Source: Kitasatospora cineracea (GTDB taxonomy: Bacteria > Actinomycetota > Actinomycetes > Streptomycetales > Streptomycetaceae). From it: 64,000 nt of DNA. Of this stretch, positions 10,309-19,457 are shown piece by piece (position 1 is the stretch's first letter; each line of letters opens with the position of its first letter). The notes under the pieces were generated by a model, which was given only the letters and a program-made list of their open reading frames with translations, was not told the DNA's origin and ran no database searches. The DNA is taken from contig NZ_RJVJ01000003.1 in NCBI RefSeq assembly GCF_003751605.1, forward strand, positions 1-64,000. Reading direction: 5' to 3'. The position numbers and the translations under genes are program-made.

Positions 10309-12480
10309 ATGACCCCTGTCCGTAGAACCGTGCCCGTGGCCGCCGCGGCCGGCGCGCTGGTCCTGGGCGTGCTGATGCCGCTCGGCCTGCAGGGCACCGC
10401 GCAGGCCGCCGCCACCCCCAACGGCGGCGACGTGATCGCCAACCTGTTCCAGTGGAACTGGAACTCGGTGGCCGCCGAGTGCACCGGCGTCCTGGGGCCG
10501 AAGGGCTACGGGGCGGTGCAGGTGGCCCCGCCGCAGGAGTCGATCTCGCTGCCCGGGCACCCCTGGTGGGAGGTCTACCAGCCGGTCTCGTACAACCTGA
10601 ACAGCCGGATGGGCACCGACGCGCAGTTCCGGGCGATGGTGACGGCCTGTCACAACGCGGGCGTGAAGGTGTACGCCGACGCGGTGATCAACCACATGGC
10701 GGGCAGCAACCAGACCAGCACCACCGGGTACGGCGGGTCGGCCTTCAGCCCGTCCGCGTACAGCTACTCGGCGGTGCCCTACGCCAAGTCGGACTTCCAC
10801 GGCTCCCCGCCGTGCCCCAACGCCGACCTGGGCATCAACGACTGGAACAACGTCACCCAGGTCCAGGAGTGCCAGCTGCTCAACCTGGAGGACCTGAACA
10901 CCGAGAGCGACTACGTCCGCGGCAAGATCGCCGGGTACCTGAACACCCTGATCGGTGCGGGCGTCGACGGCTTCCGGGTGGACGCGGCCAAGCACATCGC
11001 CCAGGCCGACATGGGCAACATCGTCTCCCGGCTGAGCGACACCCGGTGGGGCGGGCGTCCGTACGTCTACCAGGAGATCTTCCCGGGCAGCGGCGGCCAG
11101 TTGGCGCCCGCCGCGTTCGAGGGCAACGGCAGCGTGCTGGAGTTCACCTACGCCTCCAAGCTCTCCCAGCAGTTCAACGGCAACATCGCCAACCTCAAGA
11201 CCTTCGGGCAGAGTTGGGGCTTCGAGCCGAGCGACAAGTCCGCCGTCATGGTGACCAACCACGACCTGGAGCGCGACAAGACCACCCTGACGTACAACGA
11301 CGGCTCCAAGTACAAGCTGGCGCACGTCTTCGAACTCGCCTGGGGCTACGGCACCCCGCAGGTGTACGCGGGCTTCCGGTTCAACAACAAGGACGACTCG
11401 CCGCCCGCCGACGGCAGCGGCTTCGTCACCGACGTCAACTGCGGCAACAACACCTGGACCTGCACCGACCGGGACCAGGGCATCTCCAACATGGTCGGCT
11501 GGCACAACGCCACCCGCGGCGAGAGCGTCGCCAACTGGTGGGACAACGGCGGCAACGCGATCGCCTTCAGCCGCGGCAGCAAGGGCTGGGTCGCCATCAA
11601 CAACAGCGGCTCCGCGGTCACCCAGACCTTCACCACCGGCCTCGCCGCGGGCACCTACTGCGACGTCATCCACGGCGACCTCAGCGGCTCCGACTGCACC
11701 GGACCGACGGTCGGCGTGGACGGCTCCGGCAAGGCGACGGTCACCGTGAACGCGGGCGACGCGGTCGCGCTGTACACCGCCACCACCGGCACCACCAGCC
11801 CGAGCCCGAGCCCGAGCGGCAGTACCGGCGCGAGCCCGAGCCCCTCCGCCTCCGCTTCGGCCTCCGCCTCGCCCGGCAACGGGACGGTGACGGAGAAGTT
11901 CAACGAGACCAAGACCACCGTGACCGGGCAGAACGTCTACCTGGTCGGCTCGGTCGCCCAGCTCGGCAGCTGGGACCCGAACGCGGCGGTCGCGCTCTCC
12001 CCGGCCGGCTACCCGGTGTGGAGCGGCAGCGTCCAACTGCCCGCGAACACCGCCTTCGAGTACAAGTACATCGTCAAGGACGCCGCCGGGAACGTCACTT
12101 GGGAGAGCGGTGCCAACCACAGCGCCAACTCCGGGGCCACCGGCGGCACGCTGAACGACAGTTGGGGCGGCACCACCGCGACGACCGGCCAGGTCACGGT
12201 GAACTTCTCCGAGAACAAGGCCACCGTCTACGGGCAGAACGTCTACCTGGTCGGCTCCACCGCCCAGCTCGGCAGCTGGAACCCCGCCTCCGCGCTGCCG
12301 ATGTCCTCCGCCTCCTACCCGAACTGGACGCTCTCGCTGACCCTGCCCGCGAACAGCGCCTTCGAGTACAAGTACGTCGTCAAGGACGCGGCCGGGAACG
12401 TCACCTGGGAGAGCGGCGCCAACCGCAGCTACACCACCGGGGCCTCCGGGACGGCGACGCTCACCGACAGCTGGAAGTAG
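10309..12480 (+). CDS. Secreted alpha-amylase (GH13) with two C-terminal CBM20 starch-binding domains
   Basis: 723 residues from the ATG at 10309, with GGGAG eight bases upstream. The signal peptide ends near AQAAA (residue 35). The GH13 barrel shows VYADAVINH, GFRVDAAKH (nucleophile D225), YQEIFPG (acid E256) and TNHD (D319), all intact, plus the usual streptomycete FQWNWNSVAAEC start. A Ser/Pro/Ala linker (residues ~492-525) joins it to two CBM20 modules (~527-625, ~632-723), each with the 'GQNVYLVGS.AQLGSW' and 'FEYKYVVKDAAGNVTWESG' signatures. Most streptomycete amylases of this type have one CBM20, so the tandem pair, ~60% identical by eye, is a recent duplication. Hydrolyses starch to malto-oligosaccharides outside the cell. 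Confidence 0.95.
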   Translation: MTPVRRTVPVAAAAGALVLGVLMPLGLQGTAQAAATPNGGDVIANLFQWNWNSVAAECTGVLGPKGYGAVQVAPPQESISLPGHPWWEVYQPVSYNLNSRMGTDAQFRAMVTACHNAGVKVYADAVINHMAGSNQTSTTGYGGSAFSPSAYSYSAVPYAKSDFHGSPPCPNADLGINDWNNVTQVQECQLLNLEDLNTESDYVRGKIAGYLNTLIGAGVDGFRVDAAKHIAQADMGNIVSRLSDTRWGGRPYVYQEIFPGSGGQLAPAAFEGNGSVLEFTYASKLSQQFNGNIANLKTFGQSWGFEPSDKSAVMVTNHDLERDKTTLTYNDGSKYKLAHVFELAWGYGTPQVYAGFRFNNKDDSPPADGSGFVTDVNCGNNTWTCTDRDQGISNMVGWHNATRGESVANWWDNGGNAIAFSRGSKGWVAINNSGSAVTQTFTTGLAAGTYCDVIHGDLSGSDCTGPTVGVDGSGKATVTVNAGDAVALYTATTGTTSPSPSPSGSTGASPSPSASASASASPGNGTVTEKFNETKTTVTGQNVYLVGSVAQLGSWDPNAAVALSPAGYPVWSGSVQLPANTAFEYKYIVKDAAGNVTWESGANHSANSGATGGTLNDSWGGTTATTGQVTVNFSENKATVYGQNVYLVGSTAQLGSWNPASALPMSSASYPNWTLSLTLPANSAFEYKYVVKDAAGNVTWESGANRSYTTGASGTATLTDSWK

Positions 12481-12534
12481 CACCCGCCCGGGGCCGGGGG
12501 CCGGACCCCCACGGAACGCAGACCCCCACGGAAT

Positions 12535-12570
12535 GAGGCCGCCACCCCCTGTCACGGGGGCGGCGGCCTC
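12535..12570. terminator. Hairpin terminator between convergent amylase and receiver-domain genes
   Basis: GAGGCCGCCACCCCC pairs with GGGGGCGGCGGCCTC across a short loop, with one A-G mismatch. It lies 55 bases after the amylase stop and 33 bases before the stop of the opposite gene. Confidence 0.75.
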
Positions 12571-12602
12571 GCCGTTCCGGCCGACGACGGGCCGGGGGCC
12601 GG

Positions 12603-13643
12603 TCAGCGGCCGGTGCGGCGTGCGCGGTGCAGTTCGACGAAGGAGGCGACCTTCGCCCGCACCGTCCAGGGGTCGACCGGCTTGGGGATGAAGTCGGCGG
12701 CGCCCGCGGCGTACGCGTGCCGGGCGTGGTCGGGGCCGCTGCCGATGGCGGTGACGAAGACGATCGGGATGTCCCGGGTGCGGGCCCGGCTCCGGATGTG
12801 CGCGGCGGTCTCGTAGCCGTCCATGCCGGGCATCTGCACGTCCAGCAGGATCGCCGCGTAGTCGTCGGGCTCCATCAGCGCCCGCAGCGCGTCGGGCCCC
12901 GAGGTCGCCGAGACCAGGTGGTGGCCGTGCGGGCCGAGCAGGGCCTCCAGGACGACCAGGTTCTCCGGCCGGTCGTCCACCAGCAGGATCTTCGGCAGCG
13001 GGTCGTCGCCGCCGGCCTCCGCGGCCGCTGCCCCGGTGGGCGCGGGCGGGGCGGCCGTGGTGCCCTGCTGCCCTTCCACCAGGGCGAGTTGACGCCGCAT
13101 CAGGTCGCGGCGGGCGGCGGCCCGGGCCGACCGTTCGCGGGCCTGCCCGGCCTTCTCGGCCAGCAGTGCGGTGCGCTGGGCGAGGCCGGTGCCGTCGGCC
13201 GGCGCGCCGGGGGTGTCGGGGGTGGCCGGGGTCGGCCGGGTGCGGGCGAGTTCGCGTTCGGCCTGTTCGGCTTCTTCGTCGGCCTCCTGCACCTCCCGTT
13301 CGGCGGCGTGCAGTTGGCCCTCGATCTGGCGCACCGCCCAGCCGATCGGCGGGGCGACCCGCAGGGCGGCCAGCCGGGACCGGCGCAGTCGCTCCCGGAC
13401 GTCCGGCCGGTCGGGGGCGTCGGGGAGGGCGTCGAGCAGTGCCTCGACGAACTCCCACGGCGGGATGCGCACGGCCGACAGGTAGTCCGCGCACGCCTCC
13501 GGCCCCGGCGTGCAGCGGGCGGCGAGGGCGTCCGCCGCGGGGGCGTCCAGGCCGAGGAAGAGCGTGCGCATCTCCTCGGCGAACTCCCGCAGTTCCGCGC
13601 CCGGTTCGACGCTCATCGGCGGGAGGCCGTCCAGGGCCGTCAC
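12603..13643 (-). CDS. Receiver-domain protein with unidentified N-terminal region and coiled coil
   Basis: 346 residues from GTG 13643, chosen because GAAGGGG lies eight bases upstream; ATG 13616 is an alternative. The last ~125 residues are a clear CheY-like receiver: ILLVDDRPENL (acidic pair), LLDVQMPGMDGYE (phospho-acceptor D), IVFVTA (T/S) and FIPKPVD (K). The N-terminal ~100 residues (LREFAEEMRTLFLGLDAPAADALAARC..) fit no family I know. Next comes a strongly charged, heptad-like coiled coil (HAAEREVQEADEEAEQAERELARTR) and a second helical stretch (AGQARERSARAAARRDLMRRQLALVEGQQG). There is no DNA-binding or output domain after the receiver and no adjacent histidine kinase, so it is an orphan, possibly acting by protein-protein contacts. 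Confidence 0.8.
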   Translation of the reverse strand: MTALDGLPPMSVEPGAELREFAEEMRTLFLGLDAPAADALAARCTPGPEACADYLSAVRIPPWEFVEALLDALPDAPDRPDVRERLRRSRLAALRVAPPIGWAVRQIEGQLHAAEREVQEADEEAEQAERELARTRPTPATPDTPGAPADGTGLAQRTALLAEKAGQARERSARAAARRDLMRRQLALVEGQQGTTAAPPAPTGAAAAEAGGDDPLPKILLVDDRPENLVVLEALLGPHGHHLVSATSGPDALRALMEPDDYAAILLDVQMPGMDGYETAAHIRSRARTRDIPIVFVTAIGSGPDHARHAYAAGAADFIPKPVDPWTVRAKVASFVELHRARRTGR

Positions 13644-13971
13644 CAGTCGCACCCCTTCGCCGGGCGCGCCGTCGGCCGCACCCGTTCCCGTCCCCGAAGC
13701 CGTGCTCGTCTTCGAAACCGCACCCGTGTGCCTCCCGTCGTTCCCGCCGGCCCGTGTGGCCGGAGGTGCCCTCCCCGCCCCGGCCCGCGCGTCCGCCCGC
13801 GGTTCCGGGCAGCGCGCGGCCGTGCGGCCGCGACGACGCGTGATCGCCGGCGTCCGCGTCCGGCCGAGGACGGCGACAATACGGCACCAGCAGCGGAATT
13901 GACGTTCGGTCAGGTCACGGTTCGGGGGCGGTCGGGTGCGGGCGGGGGCGGGAGGGCCGCGGGGCGGGCCG
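13644..13971. other. Intergenic region with an imperfect TGACG dyad
   Basis: Lies upstream of the receiver-domain gene (minus strand). Contains GGAATTGACGTTCGGTCAGG at 13895-13914, a TGAC-N5-GTCA dyad that resembles perfect TGACG-N3-CGTCA dyads at 46460 and 59626. Otherwise GC-rich with no gene seen. Confidence 0.35.
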
Positions 13972-14742
13972 TCACTTGTAGATGGTGCCGGGCTGCGCGG
14001 TGCCGGGGGCGAGCAACTGGTCGACGGTGACGAAGGTGTAGCCCTGGTCGTCGAGGGCCTGGAGGATGCCGGGCAGGGCGGGCACGGTGCCCTTGTGCAG
14101 CGGGTGCAGCAGGACGATCCCGTCCCGGTCGGCGCCGTCCAGGACCCGCTTGGTGATCAGGGCGGTGTCCTCGGTCGCGTAGTCCTGCGCGGTGACCGTC
14201 CACAGCACCTGGGCCAGGCCGAGCTCCCGGGAGATCTTCGAGACCCGGTCGTCGGTGCGGCCCTCCGGCGGGCGCATCAGGGTGGGCCGGCTGCCGGTGA
14301 CCTCCGCGATGGCGTCCGCGGTGCGGGTCAGCTCGTCCCTGACCTCCGCGTCGGGGATCTCGGTCAGCCGGGGGTGGTTCCAGGTGTGGTCGCCGATCTC
14401 GTGGCCCTCCGCCGCGATGCGCCGCACCACGTCGGGGAAGCTGTGGATGTCCCGGCCCTCGAGGAAGAACGTCCCCCGGGCGTGGTGCTGCGCGAGCAGG
14501 TCCATGACCCGCCCGGTGGGCTCGCCCGGGCTGCCGTCGAAGGTGAGCGCGATGCACTTCTCCCGCGAGCAGTCCACCTGCCCGGCGGCCGGGGTGCCCT
14601 TCGCCTGCTTGCGGGCCTGGGCGGGGTCGACCGTGACCATGGCGAAGCTGCGCACGATCACCACCGTGACCAGTGCCACGACCGCCGCCACCGCCAGACC
14701 CGGCAGCAGGTAGAACCTCGGCCGCCTCTTCACCAGTTTCAT
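13972..14742 (-). CDS. Membrane-anchored polysaccharide deacetylase (NodB/CE4) with altered metal motif
   Basis: 256 residues. ATG at 14742, preceded by AGGA about nine bases away. One N-terminal transmembrane anchor (YLLPGLAVAAVVALVTVVIV) leaves the catalytic domain outside. CE4 motifs: CIALTFDGSPG (motif 1, residues 64-73), DHTWNHP with metal ligands H119 and H123, and MRPPEG (motif 3). Canonical motif 1 is TFDDG, where the second Asp binds the metal; here it is Gly70, with catalytic base D69 retained. Family members deacetylate peptidoglycan, chitin or xylan. Loss of one metal ligand could change metal, substrate or activity. A Lys/Ala-rich stalk separates anchor and domain. Divergent from the FAD oxidase gene. 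Confidence 0.85.
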   Translation of the reverse strand: MKLVKRRPRFYLLPGLAVAAVVALVTVVIVRSFAMVTVDPAQARKQAKGTPAAGQVDCSREKCIALTFDGSPGEPTGRVMDLLAQHHARGTFFLEGRDIHSFPDVVRRIAAEGHEIGDHTWNHPRLTEIPDAEVRDELTRTADAIAEVTGSRPTLMRPPEGRTDDRVSKISRELGLAQVLWTVTAQDYATEDTALITKRVLDGADRDGIVLLHPLHKGTVPALPGILQALDDQGYTFVTVDQLLAPGTAQPGTIYK

Positions 14743-14974
14743 GGTGCATATCCTACATTTGTACGTTCGTCCGATTTGATGGCTAAAGCTGGGGGGCGGC
14801 TCGGGCAGGCGGACGCCCCACCGGCGCGCGGAAAGTGACGGGGCGTCGGGTGCGCGCCGGGCGCGCTGGGCCATCGGACGCACTCCGGCGGGCCGCAGCC
14901 GGGCCGGGGCGGGACGGGGCGTGACGATCGGCGCAGAGCCCCCGTGCGCCCGGTGCGGGGGAGGAAGGTGCGTC

Positions 14975-16513
14975 GTGACAATGGACCGTCGTCGTTTTCT
15001 GGCCGTGGGCGGAGCGCTGGGGGTGGGGCTGACGGCAGGGGCCTCACCGGCCCGGGCCCAAGGGCGGGGCACGGGAGCCGCGGGTGCGGACTCGGTGCGG
15101 GCGTTCCCGGCCCGGCAGCGCGGGTGGCGGGCCGCGCCGCCGGACTGGCAGGCGCTGCGGCAGCGGCTCGGCGACCGGCTGGTGCTGCCCGCCGACCCCG
15201 GGTACGGGACGGCCCGGCTCGGCTTCAACGAGCTGAACGACGGCCAGTTCCCCGGTGCCGTCGCCAAGTGCGCCTCCGCCGACGACGTCCGGGCCTGCCT
15301 GGACGTGGCGCGCGGCCACGGCATTTCGATCGCCGCCCGCAGCGGCGGCCACAGCTACCTCGGCTACAGCGTCCCCGACCGCGGCCTGGTGATCGACCTG
15401 CGCGCCATGAACGACGTCCGGGTCCGCCCCGACGGCAGCGCCGAGGTCGGCGCGGGCGCCCGGCTGATCGAGGTCTACGCGGGCCTGGCCGCCGCCGGCC
15501 GGCTGCTGCCCGGCGGCAGCTGCCCGACCGTGGGCATCGGCGGCCTCACCCTCGGCGGCGGCATCGGCGTGCTGGCCCGCAAGTACGGCCTGACCTGCGA
15601 CCGGCTCACCGCCGCCGAGGTCGTCACCGCCGACTCCTGCGTGCTGACCGCCGACGCCGAGCACGAGAGCGACCTGCACTGGGCGCTGCGCGGCGGCGGG
15701 GGCGGCAACTTCGGCGTCGTCACCCGCTTCACCTTCGACACCCCGCCCGCCCCCGGCCTGACGGTCATCGTCCTGCCGTTCCCGGCCGGCTCCGTCCCGC
15801 AGGTGCTCGGCGCCTGGCAGCAGTGGGTCGCCGACGCGCCCCCCGAACTGTGGGCCAGCTGCCAGATCTCCGGCGGCAACCCGCCCACCTGCAAGATCGT
15901 CGGCTGCTGGGTCGGCGACCCGTCCGGCGCGAACCAGCAGGTCGACCGCCTGGTGCGGCTGGCCGGCACCGCGCCCACCGGCCGCACCGTCGCCGCCAAG
16001 GACTACCTGGCCGCGATGAAGTTCATGGCCGGCTGCGCCAACGACACCATCGCCCAGTGCCACCCCGTCTGGGAGGGCGGCCGGCTCACCCGGACCGGAT
16101 TCGTCGCGGTCTCCCGGATGTTCGGCCCCGGCCCCCTCGACCCGGCCCGGCTCACCGAGCTGATGACCGGCCGCACCGGCGTCGACCTGCTGCTCGACTC
16201 GCTCGGCGGCGCGGTCGGCGAGATCGCCCCCGACGGGACGGCCTTCCCGCACCGCGACTCCCTGGCCAGCGCCCAGGTCTACGCCGCCGCCACCCCCGCC
16301 ACCGAGGACCGGGTCCGGGCCACCGTCGACGAGATCCGCGACGGCCTCTCCCGCCTCGGCGCCCCCGGCGCCTACGTCAACTACATCGACGCCACCCTGC
16401 CCGACTGGGGCCGCGCCTACTACGGCGCCAACCTGCCGCGCCTCCAGCGGGCCGCCCGCCACTACGACCCCGACGGGGTGTTCGCCTTCCCGCAGTCCGT
16501 CACGGCGGCCTGA
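14975..16513 (+). CDS. Tat-exported FAD-dependent oxidase, BBE-like, bicovalent flavin
   Basis: 512 residues. GTG 14975 is preferred over ATG 14981 because GGAGGAAG is seven bases upstream. Tat signal MDRRRFLAVGG..AGASPARA. FAD-binding PCMH domain with AARSGGHSYLGYS, where H126 would carry the 8-alpha link, and GGSCPTVGIGGLTLGGG, where C183 would carry the 6-S-cysteinyl link: both covalent sites of berberine-bridge/glucooligosaccharide oxidase enzymes are present. The C-terminal BBE segment YVNYIDATLPDWGRAYYGANL..DPDGVFAFPQS is complete. Probably an extracellular oxidase of sugars or small alcohols making H2O2; substrate unknown. Ends before a perfect terminator shared with the convergent lipase gene. 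Confidence 0.9.
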   Translation: MTMDRRRFLAVGGALGVGLTAGASPARAQGRGTGAAGADSVRAFPARQRGWRAAPPDWQALRQRLGDRLVLPADPGYGTARLGFNELNDGQFPGAVAKCASADDVRACLDVARGHGISIAARSGGHSYLGYSVPDRGLVIDLRAMNDVRVRPDGSAEVGAGARLIEVYAGLAAAGRLLPGGSCPTVGIGGLTLGGGIGVLARKYGLTCDRLTAAEVVTADSCVLTADAEHESDLHWALRGGGGGNFGVVTRFTFDTPPAPGLTVIVLPFPAGSVPQVLGAWQQWVADAPPELWASCQISGGNPPTCKIVGCWVGDPSGANQQVDRLVRLAGTAPTGRTVAAKDYLAAMKFMAGCANDTIAQCHPVWEGGRLTRTGFVAVSRMFGPGPLDPARLTELMTGRTGVDLLLDSLGGAVGEIAPDGTAFPHRDSLASAQVYAAATPATEDRVRATVDEIRDGLSRLGAPGAYVNYIDATLPDWGRAYYGANLPRLQRAARHYDPDGVFAFPQSVTAA

Positions 16514-16533
16514 GCGGGGGCACGTCGGGGAGC

Positions 16534-16564
16534 GGGGCCCGGGGCGGTGGTGGCCCCGGGCCCC
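16534..16564. terminator. Perfect bidirectional hairpin terminator
   Basis: GGGGCCCGGGGC (16534-16545), loop GGTGGTG, exact complement GCCCCGGGCCCC (16553-16564), lying between two convergent stops (16513 and 16572). Confidence 0.85.
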
Positions 16565-16571
16565 GGCCCGG

Positions 16572-17867
16572 TCAGCGTTCGTAGGTCATCTCGGGGAACA
16601 GCGGGGACGGCCCGTCCAGCAGGTGGTCGTCGCGGCCGCGCAGCCAGCGGTCGAAGAAGGCGGCGACGTAGCTGCGGGTGGCGCTCTCCGCGCGGGCGGG
16701 GGCGACGGTGCCGACCTCGGAGGCCAGGGTGTCGGCGGAGAGGGCGCCCCGGCGGGCGAGCTGGGGGAGGAGCGACTCGGCGTCGGTGTAGGAGCCGTGC
16801 CGGGAGCCCTCCAGGGTGAGGTCCGCGTGCCAGCCGGTGCTGTGCTGCCACAGGGCGTCCCAGCCGGGCTGCCGGTGGTAGGAACCGGAGTCGGGGCTGC
16901 GGGTGCCCAGCAGCAGGAACGGGCGGTCCAGGCCGTCCTGGGCGAGGGTCGGGAGGAAGACGCCGCTCTGACCGTCGGGGCCCGGGTAGTGCAGCTGCCC
17001 GTCGAGGTCGATCCCGGCGGCGATCCGCGGGTCGTCGTGCATGGTCTGCAGGGCGGTGAAGCCGCCCGCGGAGTGGCCGGCCATGCCGACCCGGGTCAGG
17101 TCGAGGGCGCCGGCCAGGCCGGCCGGGAGGCCCGGGCGCTCGCCGAGGCAGGCCAGCCGGTCGAGGACCAGCCGGGTGTCGGCGACCCGGGCGTCCATCG
17201 ACCGGCGCAGCACCGCGCCGATGTCGAGGTCCGGGTCGCCGAGCATCCCGGGCAGCACCGACGTCGCCAACGTGCCGTCCGGGAAGGCGACTTCGGACGC
17301 CTCGTAGGTGTGGTCGACGGTCACCACCAGGTACCCGCGCGAGGCCAGGTCCTCGACCAGCGCGGTCCCCCAGGTGCGCGGGTCGCCCAGCCCGGCCGAG
17401 TACAGCACGACCGGCCGCCGCCCGCCCGGCAGCACCCGGGCGTCCGTCCGGGCGTGGGTGCGGATCGCGGACCAGTCCGTACTGCCCGGAGTCACACCGT
17501 AGTTGATCAGCCCGACGCCTTCCGGCCCGCCGAAGTGCGCACCGGCGGCCGGCACCATGTACGGCGCCGGGGCGCCCCCGGTGGCGGGGACGGCCGGGTA
17601 CCAGACGCTGACCATCAGGCGGCGCGTCCGCCCGGGGGTCCACGGGTCCGCGCGGGCGGGGTCGGTGAGCTCGAACGAGGTGGTGCCGATGCTGAACGGG
17701 CCGGTGGGGGGCGGGAGTTCGGCAGCCGCCCGACGAATCTCCGCTGCCGTGCCCGCCGCCGCTGCCGCACCTGCCGCCGCTGCCGTGCCAGGGGCGCACA
17801 CCGGCGCCAGTGCCGCCGTCGCCGCGAGCAGCAGCGCCGCCCCCGTGATCCGTCCCCGCCTGCCCAT
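16572..17867 (-). CDS. Secreted alpha/beta-hydrolase, PAF-acetylhydrolase-like lipase
   Basis: 431 residues from ATG 17867 (GGGAG five to six bases upstream). Signal peptide GAALLLAATAALAPVCAPGTAAAA, then an Ala-rich spacer. The core matches bacterial PAF acetylhydrolase isoform II-like enzymes: RRLMVSVWYPA near the start, PVVLYSAGLGDPRTWG (oxyanion side), VTVDHTYEAS, nucleophile elbow GMAGHSAGGF, acid in AGIDLDGQLHYPG, and His in EGSRHGSYTD. All three catalytic residues are present. Family members hydrolyse short-acyl phospholipids and other esters, extracellularly here. Monocistronic; upstream lies a 46-bp tandem duplication that ends the MFS gene. Confidence 0.85.
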   Translation of the reverse strand: MGRRGRITGAALLLAATAALAPVCAPGTAAAAGAAAAAGTAAEIRRAAAELPPPTGPFSIGTTSFELTDPARADPWTPGRTRRLMVSVWYPAVPATGGAPAPYMVPAAGAHFGGPEGVGLINYGVTPGSTDWSAIRTHARTDARVLPGGRRPVVLYSAGLGDPRTWGTALVEDLASRGYLVVTVDHTYEASEVAFPDGTLATSVLPGMLGDPDLDIGAVLRRSMDARVADTRLVLDRLACLGERPGLPAGLAGALDLTRVGMAGHSAGGFTALQTMHDDPRIAAGIDLDGQLHYPGPDGQSGVFLPTLAQDGLDRPFLLLGTRSPDSGSYHRQPGWDALWQHSTGWHADLTLEGSRHGSYTDAESLLPQLARRGALSADTLASEVGTVAPARAESATRSYVAAFFDRWLRGRDDHLLDGPSPLFPEMTYER

Positions 17868-17995
17868 CGGCTGCTCCCTCCGCGCCCGTCCGCCCGCTGC
17901 GGACCCGACGGGCGACACGGTACGGGCGCGAACGGGCCAGACGCGTCGTACCCGGGAGCCAAACGGCGGGATGCTACCCGGGTATGACGTCCGAT

Positions 17996-18087
17996 CAGGT
18001 GGCGGGGATCGGGTGGCGGGGATCGGGTGAGCGGCGAGTGTCAGGTGGCGGGGATCGCGTGGCGGGGATCGGGTGAGCGGCGAGTGT
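17996..18087. repeat. 46-bp tandem duplication at the 3' end of the MFS gene
   Basis: Two adjacent 46-bp copies begin caggtggcggggatcg and end gcggcgagtgt, differing by one base; a third partial copy forms the MFS stop region. Each copy itself holds two 14-bp ggtggcggggatcg units. Probably replication slippage. Confidence 0.75.
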
Positions 18088-19277
18088 CAGGTGGCGGAGG
18101 TGACGCGGGCGCGGTGCAGCAGGAAGGCGCCGGAGACGGCGGCCAGCACGGCCATGCAGGCGGTGAAGACCAGGCCCGCGTCGGGCAGGCCGAGCGGGCC
18201 GGTGAGCAGGCCGACGCCGATCACCGGGACGGAGATGCCCAGGTAGGCGACGACGAACAGGGCGGAGAGCACCCCGCCCCGGTGGGCGTCGGGGGCCGCC
18301 GCCGCGACCTCGCCGACCGCGCCGCGCAGGGTCATGCCCTGGCCGGTGCCGCCGACCAGGGCGGCCAGCACCAGCGGGGCCAGGGCGTGGGTGGCGAGCG
18401 AGAGGGCGAGCAGGCCGAGGCCGCCGATCAGCACCAGGCAGCCCAGCGGGATCGCCCGCCGGGCGCCGAGCCGGGGCACCAGCAGCTGGCCGCCGGTGGA
18501 GGCGAAGAACGCGGCCGCCACGATCAGGCCGACCGCGGCGTGGTTGCGCACCCCCAGGTCCTGGGCCAGGAAGGCCGGGGTGACCGAGGTGAACACCCCC
18601 AGCAGCGCGAACCCGGTGAACGCGGCGATCCCGGCCGGCACGAACACCCCGCGCACCTCGGCGGGCAGCACCGGCCGCCGCGGCCGGGCGGTGCGCAGCG
18701 GACGCGCCCCGGCCACGCTCTCCGGCAGCGCCCGCACCACCGCGAAGGAGGCCGCCAGCAGCACCAGGTGGACGGCGAACGGCAGGGTCAGCGGCCGCGG
18801 CGCGTACTGGGCGAGCAGCCCGGCCAGCAGCGGGCCGCAGCCCAGGCCGCCCATGTTGGCGGCGGTCGCGGTGAAAGCGGCCCGGGCCCGGCCGCCCGGC
18901 GGGGCCAGTTCCAGCACGTACGCGGTGGCGGTGCCGGTGAACAGGCCCGCCGCGAAACCCGACAGCAGCCGGCCCGCGAACAGCCAGGCCAGCCCCTGCT
19001 CGGCGAGGAACGCCACCGCGCTGGCGCCCGCGCAGGCCAGCCCGCACAGCAGCACCGGCCGCCGGCCCACCGCGTCCGAGACGTTGCCGAACAGCAGCAG
19101 CACGCCGATCACCCCGAATGCGTAGGCGGCGAACACCACCGTCACCATCAGCTCGGAGAACCCGATCCGCTCCTGGTAGAGCCCGTACAGCGGGGTGGGC
19201 AGCGTGGTGCCGGCCATACAGACGGCGAACGCGGCCGCCGCCCCCAGGTACCCGCGGTGTTGACGATCTGTCACCAC
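18087..19277 (-). CDS. MFS efflux transporter
   Basis: 396 residues, GTG start at 19277. Twelve hydrophobic segments. The MFS motif A loop between helices 2 and 3 reads GNVSDAVGRRPVLL, and helix 4 begins FAGRLLSGFAAGLFTGTATAYV. Helix 5 carries ANMGGLGCGPLLAGLLAQYAP, the motif C-like Gly-rich antiporter helix, which points to drug:H+ export rather than sugar uptake. The second half contains a weaker motif-A repeat (RLGARRAIPLGC). Substrate unknown. Its stop codon lies within the first base of a tandem duplication. No regulator gene adjacent; the next upstream gene is divergent. Confidence 0.85.
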   Translation of the reverse strand: MVTDRQHRGYLGAAAAFAVCMAGTTLPTPLYGLYQERIGFSELMVTVVFAAYAFGVIGVLLLFGNVSDAVGRRPVLLCGLACAGASAVAFLAEQGLAWLFAGRLLSGFAAGLFTGTATAYVLELAPPGGRARAAFTATAANMGGLGCGPLLAGLLAQYAPRPLTLPFAVHLVLLAASFAVVRALPESVAGARPLRTARPRRPVLPAEVRGVFVPAGIAAFTGFALLGVFTSVTPAFLAQDLGVRNHAAVGLIVAAAFFASTGGQLLVPRLGARRAIPLGCLVLIGGLGLLALSLATHALAPLVLAALVGGTGQGMTLRGAVGEVAAAAPDAHRGGVLSALFVVAYLGISVPVIGVGLLTGPLGLPDAGLVFTACMAVLAAVSGAFLLHRARVTSAT

Positions 19278-19457
19278 CCCACCGTAGGCAGCGCACCGGA
19301 CGGCACGGAACCGGCGCGCCGGGAGCGGACGGGGGCGGACGGGGGCGGGGCGGCAGTGGACGGGGGCAGGACGGCAGTGGACGGGGGGAGCGGACGGGGC
19401 GGGGGCCCGGCGGCCGTCGGCGGGCCGAAACGCGGTGTCCCCCGGATAATGGGCCGT

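Noticed and set aside
14975..17867. FAD oxidase plus hydrolase plus MFS as a natural-product cluster
   Set aside because: The genes are convergent or separated by terminators, and no PKS, NRPS, terpene or RiPP core gene is nearby.
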